Assembly: GCA_034433515.1 (NCBI GenBank)
Contig: DAOUAL010000055.1
Coordinates: 23,579-87,578, forward strand
Origin: DAOTXS01 sp034433515
GTDB taxonomy: Bacteria > Chloroflexota > Anaerolineae > UBA4142
Length of the DNA stretch: 64,000 nucleotides
Direction of reading: 5' to 3'
Shown here: piece by piece, positions 56,100 to 62,965 of the stretch
Layout: every line of letters begins with the position of its first letter
How positions within the stretch are numbered: position 1 is the stretch's first letter
Position numbers and translations under genes: made by a program
Notes under the pieces: generated by a model
What the model was told of the DNA's origin: nothing
Seen by the model: only the letters and a program-made list of their open reading frames with translations
Database searches by the model: none

Positions 56100-56114
56100 A
56101 AGGAGGAAATTCAA

Positions 56115-56351
56115 ATGGATGTCAAAGTTGATTCGACGCTCGATTGCAGTGGGCTGGCTTGCCCAATGCCCATTCTCAAAACGAAAAAAGCCGTTGATGC
56201 ACTGCAGATGGGTCAGGTGCTCAAGATGATCGCGACCGATCCCGGGTCGGTGAGCGACGTGGAAGCGTGGACCGCCAAAACCGGGCACACGCTCCTGAGA
56301 CACGAAAAAGAAGGCGACAAGTTTATCTTTTTCATCAAAAAAGCCAAGTAG
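56115..56351 (+). CDS. tusA: TusA-family sulfur carrier protein
   Basis: The 78-residue protein has the TusA core LDCSGLACPMPILKTKKAVD, in which the Cys of CPMP carries persulfide sulfur. TusA relays sulfane sulfur between rhodanese or DsrE-type donors and acceptors in tRNA thiolation or sulfur oxidation. With dsrE2 and dsrE directly downstream it fits the sulfur-trafficking type seen in sulfur oxidizers. AAGGAGG precedes the ATG. It opens the operon. Confidence 0.93.
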   Translation: MDVKVDSTLDCSGLACPMPILKTKKAVDALQMGQVLKMIATDPGSVSDVEAWTAKTGHTLLRHEKEGDKFIFFIKKAK

Positions 56352-56368
56352 GGCAAAGGAGGATTCCA

Positions 56369-56854
56369 ATGGCTGAAGCAAAACGTCTCGCGATTATCGC
56401 CGGGCATGGCACACTCGACGCCGCTTATCCACCGTTGATTCTCTCTACTGCGGCGGCGGCAATGGATCTGGAAGCGGCGATCTTTTTCACCTTCTATGGA
56501 CTCGAAATTCTCAAGAAAGGCAAAGCGGATAAACTCCAGGTCTCACCGATTGCGAATCCCGCAATGCCCCAACCGGTGCCGGGAATTTCTGTTCCCAACA
56601 TTCTGGGAATGTTGCCGGGAATGACTGCCGTTGCGACGGCGATGATGAACAGTTGGATGAAGAAAGCGAACGTCGCCAAGGTGAGCGAACTGCTCGAACT
56701 TGCCAAAGAATCCGGCGTGCGTTTGATTGCATGCCAGATGACGATGGATGTGATGGGCATCAAGAAAGAAGACTTGATTGACGGCGTCGAAATCGGCGGC
56801 GCGGCAACGTTCCTGCAATTTGCCTCGCAAGATGCGATTGCATTGGCATTTTAA
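56369..56854 (+). CDS. DsrE2-type protein
   Basis: The 161-residue protein has AIIAGHGTLDAAYPPLILST at the start, a hydrophobic-helix region (about 60-95, LGMLPGMTAVATAMMNSWM) and the late motif IACQMTMDVMGIKKEDLIDG, whose Cys near residue 120 is the sulfur-binding residue of DsrE-like proteins. The hydrophobic middle is typical of DsrE2, which is probably membrane-associated. The ATG at 56369 follows AAAGGAGGA. It lies 17 bp after tusA and hands sulfur on in the same route. Confidence 0.88.
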   Translation: MAEAKRLAIIAGHGTLDAAYPPLILSTAAAAMDLEAAIFFTFYGLEILKKGKADKLQVSPIANPAMPQPVPGISVPNILGMLPGMTAVATAMMNSWMKKANVAKVSELLELAKESGVRLIACQMTMDVMGIKKEDLIDGVEIGGAATFLQFASQDAIALAF

Positions 56855-56866
56855 TCGGAGGACAAG

Positions 56867-57235
56867 ATGGCAGACGACAAAGTAATGATCATCATGACGA
56901 GCGGACCTGACACGCCACGTCGTTGCGCCACGCCGTTTTTCTTCGCCAGTCTTGCGGCGGCGATGGATTACGACGTGACCATGTTCTTTACGATTGATGG
57001 AACGCTCTTGCTCAAAAAGGGCTTGGCGGAAACCGTGTTCCCCAAAGCCGGCGGCAAACCGGTCAGCGCGTTCCTCAACGAAGCGATTGAGAACGGCGTG
57101 AAACTGCTTGCCTGCACCGCTTCCACTGAACTGCACGACTTGACCCCCGAAGACCTGATCCCCGAAGTCAAGATGGTCGGTGGTGCAACGATGTGGCAAT
57201 TGGCGGAAGATTGCAAGACGGTGTTGACGTTCTAG
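56867..57235 (+). CDS. DsrE-family protein
   Basis: The 122-residue protein is a compact DsrE/DsrF-like sulfur relay protein. It starts VMIIMTSGPDTPRRCATPFF, has AAAMDYDVTMFFTIDGTLLL, and the Cys in GVKLLACTASTELHDL aligns in place with that of the DsrE2 protein before it. It has no membrane part. Together with TusA and DsrE2 it forms the usual set. It is 12 bp downstream of the DsrE2 gene. Confidence 0.88.
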   Translation: MADDKVMIIMTSGPDTPRRCATPFFFASLAAAMDYDVTMFFTIDGTLLLKKGLAETVFPKAGGKPVSAFLNEAIENGVKLLACTASTELHDLTPEDLIPEVKMVGGATMWQLAEDCKTVLTF

Positions 57236-57237
57236 TT

Positions 57238-57272
57238 CAGTGGGCAGGAGGCAGGTAGCAGTAGGCAGTCAC
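57238..57272. repeat. Heptamer-period tract after dsrE
   Basis: Five contiguous 7-mers: CAGTGGG, CAGGAGG, CAGGTAG, CAGTAGG, CAGTCAC. All start with CAG, making this a very regular tract. It starts 3 bp after the dsrE stop. Confidence 0.6.
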
Positions 57273-57319
57273 ATGGATTGCTGATCTCTTGCCTGACTCG
57301 TGCTGTGGAGGAAAAAACG

Positions 57320-57766
57320 ATGGCAACGATTCGCGGATGCAACTTGCCCGAAGACGTGTACTTTCTCATCGAAAAACATGTGTGGGCAAAACCGATGGAT
57401 GGTGGCGTGATTCGTGTGGGGATGACGGCGGTCGCCGGCAAATTGGCGGGCGGCAAACTCGCCGCCATCACGGTCAAAGCGAAGAACATTGGGCAAGAAG
57501 TCAAGCAAGGCAAAAGTGTGGCGACGGTCGAAAGCAGCAAGTTTGTCGGTCCCGTCCCCGCGCCGGTCACCGGCGTACTCTTGCGCGCGAATGAAAAACT
57601 CGCCAATGATCCCAACCTCGCCATCAGCGATCCGTACGGCGAAGGTTGGATCGCCGAGATTCAAGCGAGCGCATGGGATGCAGAGAAGGGCGCGCTCGTC
57701 ACCGGCGCGGAAGGTGTCGCCGCGTATCAGAAAAAGATGGAAGCCGAAAATATCTCGTGTGCGTGA
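57320..57766 (+). CDS. Lipoyl-domain carrier protein (GcvH/LbpA-like)
   Basis: The 148-residue protein looks like glycine cleavage H protein: YFLIEKHVWAKPMDGGVIRV, then the lipoyl-lysine loop VATVESSKFVGPVPAPVTG near residue 76, then DPYGEGWIAEIQA. No gcvP/gcvT is near, and it stands with tusA, dsrE2 and dsrE, so it matches the lipoate-binding proteins (LbpA) of sHdr sulfur oxidation better than a glycine cleavage subunit. A lipoate ligase gene lies downstream in the same region. The ATG at 57320 follows GGAGG. Confidence 0.87.
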   Translation: MATIRGCNLPEDVYFLIEKHVWAKPMDGGVIRVGMTAVAGKLAGGKLAAITVKAKNIGQEVKQGKSVATVESSKFVGPVPAPVTGVLLRANEKLANDPNLAISDPYGEGWIAEIQASAWDAEKGALVTGAEGVAAYQKKMEAENISCA

Positions 57767-57783
57767 CACAACGTAGGACAAAA

Positions 57784-57849
57784 TATCCACTAAGGACACA
57801 AAGACTCACAAAGGTTTTTCTTCGTGTTCCTCTTTGACCTTCGTGGATA
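57784..57849. repeat. CCACGAAGGACACGAAG palindromic repeat, copy 3 (diverged)
   Basis: TATCCACTAAGGACACAAAGA faces CTCTTTGACCTTCGTGGATA; it is a diverged 66-bp copy in the spacer between the lipoyl protein and hynS. It ends 24 bp before the hynS start. Confidence 0.7.
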
Positions 57850-57872
57850 AACGGATTTTCGAAGGAGGAACT

Positions 57873-59000
57873 ATGCCTGACGAAACGATTGGGCAGTATG
57901 CGAAAAAGCGCGGCATCTCGCGCCGCGAATTCGTCAAGATGTGCGGCTTACTCGTCGGCGCGATGGGCATGCGGTTTGCGCCGCCTCTCGAAGAGAGTGG
58001 ACTGCCCGCGCAGTTGGACACCGCGCGCGGTTTTGCGTCCGCTCAACTGATTGCGAGCACGCTCGAAGCCAAACAACGCGTGCCGGTCATCTGGCTCGAA
58101 TTTCAGGACTGCGCCGGTTGTAGCGAAGCGATCACGCGTTCGCAATCTCCCACGCTTGTTGACCTTGTTCTGAACACCATCACGATTGAGTATCACGAAA
58201 CGCTCTCTGCCGCTGCCGGGCATCAAGTCGAACAAGCCAAAGAGGACGCGATGAAAAAGTACGCCGGCAAGTACGTCCTCGTCGTCGAAGGTTCGATCCC
58301 CACCGATAACGACGGCGTGTATTGCACCATCGGCGGACGCACCGCCGTGGATTTGTTGCGCGAGGCGGCAAAAGGTGCAGCGGCGATTATCGCCACCGGC
58401 AACTGCGCGTCGTTTGGCGGCATCCCCAAAGCCAAACCGAATCCAACCGGCGCGAAAGGTGTCTGGGAGCTGGTCACCGATAAACCGGTCGTCAACATCC
58501 CAGGTTGTCCCGCGATTCCCGAAGCGACGACTGGCACCATCGCGCATTTCGTCGTCTTTGGCGCGCTCCCCGAACTGGACGCACTGCATCGCCCCAAAAC
58601 TTTTTACGCGCAAACGATTCACGATCGTTGCTTGCGTCGTCCGTTCTACGAAGCCGGCAAGTTCGCCGAATCGTTTGATGACGCAGGCGCGAAGAAAGGA
58701 TACTGTCTCTACAAACTGGGTTGCAAAGGTCCGACGACCTACAACTCGTGCGCGTCAATCAAATGGGATCAAGGTCTGTCGTTCCCTGTTCAATCGGGCC
58801 ATCCGTGCCTGGGTTGCTCCGAACCAAATTTCTGGGATGGCGGTGGATTCTATCAAGGTCAATCCGCGCCGCTGGATCGTCCAACGATTCTCACCGCCGG
58901 CGCGGCGGTGGCGGCGGGCGCAGTTGTAGGCGCGGGCGTTGCGCTGGCAAATCGCGCGCAACAAAAAAGTGCGCACGCCGAAGAGAAGAAAGAAGGATAG
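57873..59000 (+). CDS. hynS: [NiFe] hydrogenase small subunit (group 1, Tat-exported)
   Basis: The 375-residue protein has a twin-arginine signal (KRGISRREFVKMCG). Its cluster ligands are FQDCAGCSEA (proximal), GNCASFGG, PGCPAIPE, then HDRCLRRPFYEAGKF, KGYCLYKLGCKGPTTYNSC and GHPCLGCSEPNFW for the medial and distal clusters. A C-terminal membrane helix (about residues 335-355) anchors it. The proximal motif has the standard CxxC, so it is not the oxygen-tolerant type. It transfers electrons from the active site to membrane partners. AAGGAGG precedes the ATG at 57873; hynL follows only after isp1 and isp2, as in Isp-type hydrogenases. Confidence 0.94.
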   Translation: MPDETIGQYAKKRGISRREFVKMCGLLVGAMGMRFAPPLEESGLPAQLDTARGFASAQLIASTLEAKQRVPVIWLEFQDCAGCSEAITRSQSPTLVDLVLNTITIEYHETLSAAAGHQVEQAKEDAMKKYAGKYVLVVEGSIPTDNDGVYCTIGGRTAVDLLREAAKGAAAIIATGNCASFGGIPKAKPNPTGAKGVWELVTDKPVVNIPGCPAIPEATTGTIAHFVVFGALPELDALHRPKTFYAQTIHDRCLRRPFYEAGKFAESFDDAGAKKGYCLYKLGCKGPTTYNSCASIKWDQGLSFPVQSGHPCLGCSEPNFWDGGGFYQGQSAPLDRPTILTAGAAVAAGAVVGAGVALANRAQQKSAHAEEKKEG

Positions 59001-59009
59001 GAGGAGACG

Positions 59010-59687
59010 ATGAACTGGGTAAATGTTCTTGAATTTGCACGCGGACCGTTCTTCCAGGTTGCCTTGTTCGTCTTTCTCGCGGGGATGGCGTATCGGCTGG
59101 TGCGCGTGCTCGTCCTGGGCTGGCAAGCCGACAAGGTCAAAGCCAAAGGGAGCAAGGTGGGCGGCATCGTCAAATCGTTCGCCAAAGGCATTTTGATTTG
59201 GCCCTTTATCCCCTGGGTCAAGAACACTTTTAATCGTAATCCAGTAACCTACCTCGCGGGCGGTTTGTTCCATCTCGGTTTGTTCGTCGTACTCATTCTC
59301 GGCACGGCGCATATGCTCGTGTGGAAATCGCTCCTCGGCTTTGGCTGGGCTACGCTACCGCTGCCCATTGTGGACTGGCTCGCGGCGGGCGCGATTGTGG
59401 CGATGATCGCTCTCTTGATCAACCGCATCGTCAATCCGGTGTTGCGCTTGCTCACCGGCCCCGCCGAATGGCTGAACTGGCTCGTCGTGTTCGTGCCGAT
59501 GGTGACGGGTTATATGATGACGCATCATCTCTGGTTCGAGTATCATCTGCTCTTTTCGCTGCATATGCTCGCGGTGGACGTGTTGCTGATTTGGATTCCG
59601 CTGAGTCGCATTTCACACTTTGTGTTCTACTTTTTCTCCAAAGCGATTCACGGCGCCGATTTCGGCAAGCGCGCGGTAACCCCGTAG
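59010..59687 (+). CDS. Isp1-type cytochrome b-like membrane subunit (NarI/DsrM-like)
   Basis: The 225-residue protein has about five membrane helices, with His residues in GGLFHLGLFVVLILGTAHM, MMTHHLWFEYHLLFSLHM and RISHFVFYFFSK that fit haem b ligands of the NarI/DsrM family. It passes electrons from the hydrogenase to Isp2 or the quinone pool. It lies 9 bp after hynS and 10 bp before isp2. The assignment as Isp1 rests on this order and fold type. Confidence 0.88.
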   Translation: MNWVNVLEFARGPFFQVALFVFLAGMAYRLVRVLVLGWQADKVKAKGSKVGGIVKSFAKGILIWPFIPWVKNTFNRNPVTYLAGGLFHLGLFVVLILGTAHMLVWKSLLGFGWATLPLPIVDWLAAGAIVAMIALLINRIVNPVLRLLTGPAEWLNWLVVFVPMVTGYMMTHHLWFEYHLLFSLHMLAVDVLLIWIPLSRISHFVFYFFSKAIHGADFGKRAVTP

Positions 59688-59697
59688 GAGGATGACG

Positions 59698-60963
59698 ATG
59701 CAAGCACAAACTGCGATCAATACTTTTGTGGCTGAAACGGGTGGCTATATCGCCGCGCAACTGGAAGCGTGCACGCGTTGCGGAATGTGTGCCGAAGCGT
59801 GCCACTTTTACCAAGCGACCGGCAATCCCGAATTCGCGCCGGTGTGGAAGATCGAACTCTTGCGCCGCGCGTACGAGCAACGCTTTACGTTCAGCGGCAA
59901 ATTCAAAACCGCGCTCGGAATGGACAAGCCGATCACCGATGACGACATCGCGCATTGGAGTATGATTGATTACTATGCTTGCACGATGTGCAACAAATGC
60001 TCGATGGTTTGTCCGATGGGTATCAATCTGGGTCCGCTGATTCACACCATGCGCGAAGGACTCTCCGCCGCGCAAGCGGTGCCGCCTGATTTGAAAGCGG
60101 CGGTTACCAAACAAGAGACCGAAGGTAGTCCACTCGGCGTAACCGATGCCGTGTTCGCGCAACGCATCGAATGGGTTGCCGATGAATGGGAAATCGAAAT
60201 GCCGATGGATGTCAAGGGCGCCGAGACACTCGTCGTCTTTTCCTCCATCGAAATTATGAAGTTCCCCACCAACCTTGCCGCCATCGCGAAAATTCTGAAT
60301 GCCGCCGGCGAAAAGTGGACACTCTCCAAAAAAGGACGCGAGGTCGTCAACTTTGGATTCTATGAAGGGAACGCCAAGTTGACGGTCGAGTTTATGCAGC
60401 GTGTGTTCAACGCGGCGAAGGAGCTGGGCGTCAAGAAAATCGTCGTAACCGAATGTGGGCACGCGTACGATGCGTTGCGTTGGACAGCGGTGAATTTGAT
60501 GGACGTGCCGGACATTCAAGTAACGCACATCGCCGGCTTGCTGGGCGAGTACGTCAAAAGCGGGCGCATCAAACTCAAACCCGGCGCGCTCGATGGAGAT
60601 GGCGTCATCACGTTTCACGATGCGTGCAAAATTCAGCGGCGCGGCGGTCACATCCAAGAACCGCGCGACATTCTTAACATCCTCGCACCCAAATCGTTCA
60701 AGGAAATGATACCGAACCGCGAACAGGCAATCTGTTGCGGCGGTGGCGGCGGCGTCATCGCGATCAAAGCGGCTGACCCCATTCGCTACGCGGCGTTCGA
60801 ACTGAAAATCGAACAAATGAAAAATGTCGGCGCAAAAACCGTGGCGATGACATGTTCCAACTGTCGTCTGCAATTCACCGATTGCGTCCAACACTTTGGT
60901 CTTGATGTCAAAGTGGCGGGCTTGGCGCAATTGGTCGCCGACGCGCTGGTGGAGAAAGGATAG
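59698..60963 (+). CDS. Isp2-type iron-sulfur protein (HdrD/DsrK-like)
   Basis: The 421-residue cytosolic protein has two 4Fe-4S motifs (LEACTRCGMCAEACHFY at about 22-38 and YACTMCNKCSMVCPMG near 95) and a CCG domain with DACKIQRRG, AICCGGGGGV and MTCSNCRLQF. This is the ligand set of the non-cubane cluster of HdrB/HdrD. A first CCG half is only partly conserved (TECGHAYD). Such proteins reduce heterodisulfide-like or sulfur carriers. ATG 59698 (AGGAGG spacing 6) is preferred over 59692. It forms the electron exit of the complex. Confidence 0.9.
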   Translation: MQAQTAINTFVAETGGYIAAQLEACTRCGMCAEACHFYQATGNPEFAPVWKIELLRRAYEQRFTFSGKFKTALGMDKPITDDDIAHWSMIDYYACTMCNKCSMVCPMGINLGPLIHTMREGLSAAQAVPPDLKAAVTKQETEGSPLGVTDAVFAQRIEWVADEWEIEMPMDVKGAETLVVFSSIEIMKFPTNLAAIAKILNAAGEKWTLSKKGREVVNFGFYEGNAKLTVEFMQRVFNAAKELGVKKIVVTECGHAYDALRWTAVNLMDVPDIQVTHIAGLLGEYVKSGRIKLKPGALDGDGVITFHDACKIQRRGGHIQEPRDILNILAPKSFKEMIPNREQAICCGGGGGVIAIKAADPIRYAAFELKIEQMKNVGAKTVAMTCSNCRLQFTDCVQHFGLDVKVAGLAQLVADALVEKG

Positions 60964-60972
60964 GAGGATCGC

Positions 60973-62718
60973 ATGGCACAACGAATCGTGGTAGACCCAA
61001 TCACACGCATCGAAGGACATCTCCGCATCGAAGCGGAAGTGGACGCGAGCAACACGATCACGCAAGCGTACTCGTCGGGCACGATGGTGCGCGGCATCGA
61101 AACGATTTTGAAAGGGCGCGACCCGCGCGACGCATGGGCGTTCACGCAACGCGCGTGCGGCGTTTGCACGACCGTACACTCGTTCGCTTCGATTCGCTCC
61201 GTCGAGGACGCGCTCAAAATCAAAATCCCCAAAGCCGCGAATCTCATTCGCAACTTGATGATCGCGCAACAGTACGTTCACGATCACGTAATGCACTTTT
61301 ATCACTTGCACGCGCTCGATTGGGTGGATGTGGTCAACGCGCTTAAAGCCGATCCCAAGAAAACCTCCGAGATTCAACAAAGCATCTCGGCGTGGCGCAA
61401 CTCATCGCCCGCGTACTTTGCGGACATCCAAGCCAAGGTCAAAGCGATTGCCGAGAGCGGTCAACTTTCGATCTTTGCAAACGCGTACTGGGGCCATCCC
61501 GCGTACAAACTTCCGCCCGAAATCAATCTGCTCGCCGTCGCACACTATCTCGAAGCGCTCGATTGGCAAAAAGACGCGACCAAGATTCACACCATCTTTG
61601 GCGGCAAGAATCCGCATCCCAACTTTGTCGTCGGCGGTGTCCCTATGCCGATTGACCCCAACAGCGATACTGCACTCAACGCGGAACGTCTTTCGATTAT
61701 CGCCGATTCGATCACGCGCATGATCGAGTTCGTGGATCAAGTGTACTTGCCCGACTTGCTCGCGATTGCGCCGTACTACAAAGAGTACGCGACCATCGGC
61801 GAAGGGCTGGGCAACTTTTTGACGTGGGGCGAATTCCCTGACACTGACAACAGCGACACCAGCAAATATCTCGTGCCGCGCGTCGTCATCCTGAATCGCG
61901 ATCTGAAAAATATTCAGCAACCCGACCCGCGCGATTTTGCCAAGATGCAAGAGTTTGTGACGCACGCGTGGTACAAGTACAGCGGCGGTGATGGTGTGGG
62001 CTTGCATCCGTGGCAAGGCGAAACGACGTTCAACTACACGGGACCCAAACCGCCGTACGAATTGCTCGAGGTCGAGCAAAAGTACTCGTGGCTCAAGTCG
62101 CCGCGCTGGAACGAGATGCCGATGGAAGTCGGTCCGCTTGCGCGCGTGTTGGCGATGTACGCGTCGGGGCACAAGCAGACGCAAGAGTTGACGAACGCCG
62201 TCCTCAAGGCACTCGACGCGCCAGTAACCGCCGTGTTCTCCACGCTCGGTCGCACCGCCGCGCGCGGCATCGAAACCAAAGTGTTCGCCGATGCGATGCG
62301 CGTTTACTACAACGATCTCATCGCCGCGATCAAAGCCGGCGACACGCAAACGTTCAACGGCGAAAAATGGGAACCAACGACATGGCCCCCGCGCGCGCAA
62401 GGATTCGGGTTTATGGAAGCGCCGCGCGGCGCGCTCGGTCATTGGATCGTCATCGAGAATGGCAAGATCGCCAACTACCAAATGGTCGTGCCAACAACGT
62501 GGAACGCCTCGCCGCGCGATCACAAAGGTCAACCCAGCGCGTACGAAGCATCGTTGTTGAAACACAAACTCGCCAAGCCGGAATGGCCCCTTGAAATTCT
62601 GCGCACCATCCACTCGTTCGATCCGTGTATGGCGTGCGCGATTCACTTGACCGACGCGCAAGGCAATCTCGTCGGCGAACAAGCGATTGGTCACGGCTTG
62701 AATGTGTGCATAAGTTAG
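60973..62718 (+). CDS. hynL: [NiFe] hydrogenase large subunit (group 1)
   Basis: The 581-residue catalytic subunit has the L1 motif RGIETILKGRDPRDAWAFTQRACGVCTTVHS region near residue 38 and the L2 motif DPCMACAIH near the end, whose Cys pairs bind the Ni-Fe centre. After the L2 His there is a tail of about 23 residues (LTDAQGNLVGEQAIGHGLNV...) that a maturation protease would remove. No hyp or protease gene is in the window. It lies 9 bp after isp2. The gene order hynS-isp1-isp2-hynL is that of Isp-type enzymes known from purple sulfur bacteria. Confidence 0.95.
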   Translation: MAQRIVVDPITRIEGHLRIEAEVDASNTITQAYSSGTMVRGIETILKGRDPRDAWAFTQRACGVCTTVHSFASIRSVEDALKIKIPKAANLIRNLMIAQQYVHDHVMHFYHLHALDWVDVVNALKADPKKTSEIQQSISAWRNSSPAYFADIQAKVKAIAESGQLSIFANAYWGHPAYKLPPEINLLAVAHYLEALDWQKDATKIHTIFGGKNPHPNFVVGGVPMPIDPNSDTALNAERLSIIADSITRMIEFVDQVYLPDLLAIAPYYKEYATIGEGLGNFLTWGEFPDTDNSDTSKYLVPRVVILNRDLKNIQQPDPRDFAKMQEFVTHAWYKYSGGDGVGLHPWQGETTFNYTGPKPPYELLEVEQKYSWLKSPRWNEMPMEVGPLARVLAMYASGHKQTQELTNAVLKALDAPVTAVFSTLGRTAARGIETKVFADAMRVYYNDLIAAIKAGDTQTFNGEKWEPTTWPPRAQGFGFMEAPRGALGHWIVIENGKIANYQMVVPTTWNASPRDHKGQPSAYEASLLKHKLAKPEWPLEILRTIHSFDPCMACAIHLTDAQGNLVGEQAIGHGLNVCIS

Positions 62719-62722
62719 AAAA

Positions 62723-62771
62723 CGACTGCCGACGGACGACCGCCGACCACAACGTATGCGGTCGGCGGTCA
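62723..62771. repeat. Heptamer-period tract after hynL
   Basis: Seven contiguous 7-mers: CGACTGC, CGACGGA, CGACCGC, CGACCAC, AACGTAT, GCGGTCG, GCGGTCA. The tract starts 4 bp after the hynL stop and supplies the hairpin that follows. Confidence 0.55.
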
Positions 62772-62776
62772 ATCTT
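62738..62776 (+). terminator. Putative terminator after hynL
   Basis: GACCGCCGACC pairs perfectly with GGTCGGCGGTC around an 11-nt loop, followed by AATCTTTT. It may end the hydrogenase transcript before lplA. Confidence 0.65.
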
Positions 62777-62786
62777 TTAGGAAAGT

Positions 62787-62952
62787 CAGGGCTGTCAGTC
62801 CCTTGACAGGCGGTTAAAACCACTGCCATCGCAAGCGTTCACGCCTTTTTCGATGAGGGACGAAGGGTCGGCTGGTTTTAGTCGCCGTAGGGCGACTTGG
62901 GGTGTTGGTTGCTGCGACTTCAGTCGCCCGATCCAACTTTGCAACAGCCCTG
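62787..62952 (+). repeat. CAGGGCTG MITE-like element, full copy
   Basis: The element is 166 bp from CAGGGCTGTCAG to TTTGCAACAGCCCTG, homologous in opposite orientation to 46605-46759, with one inner segment of about 40 bp different. AGGAAAGT and AGGAAAGG flank it (7 of 8), a possible target duplication. The right flank also provides the ribosome site of the next gene. Confidence 0.85.
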
Positions 62953-62965
62953 AGGAAAGGTAGAT

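Noticed and set aside
59452..61380. 642-codon open frame on the minus strand across isp1, isp2 and hynL
   Set aside because: It lies entirely antisense to three genes with clear motifs and operon spacing. Its product is His/Arg/Phe/Asp-rich with no domain, as expected of a mirror frame in GC-rich DNA.
61402..62829. 475-codon open frame on the minus strand across hynL
   Set aside because: It is antisense to the hydrogenase large subunit, has no recognisable motif, and begins inside the MITE-like element.
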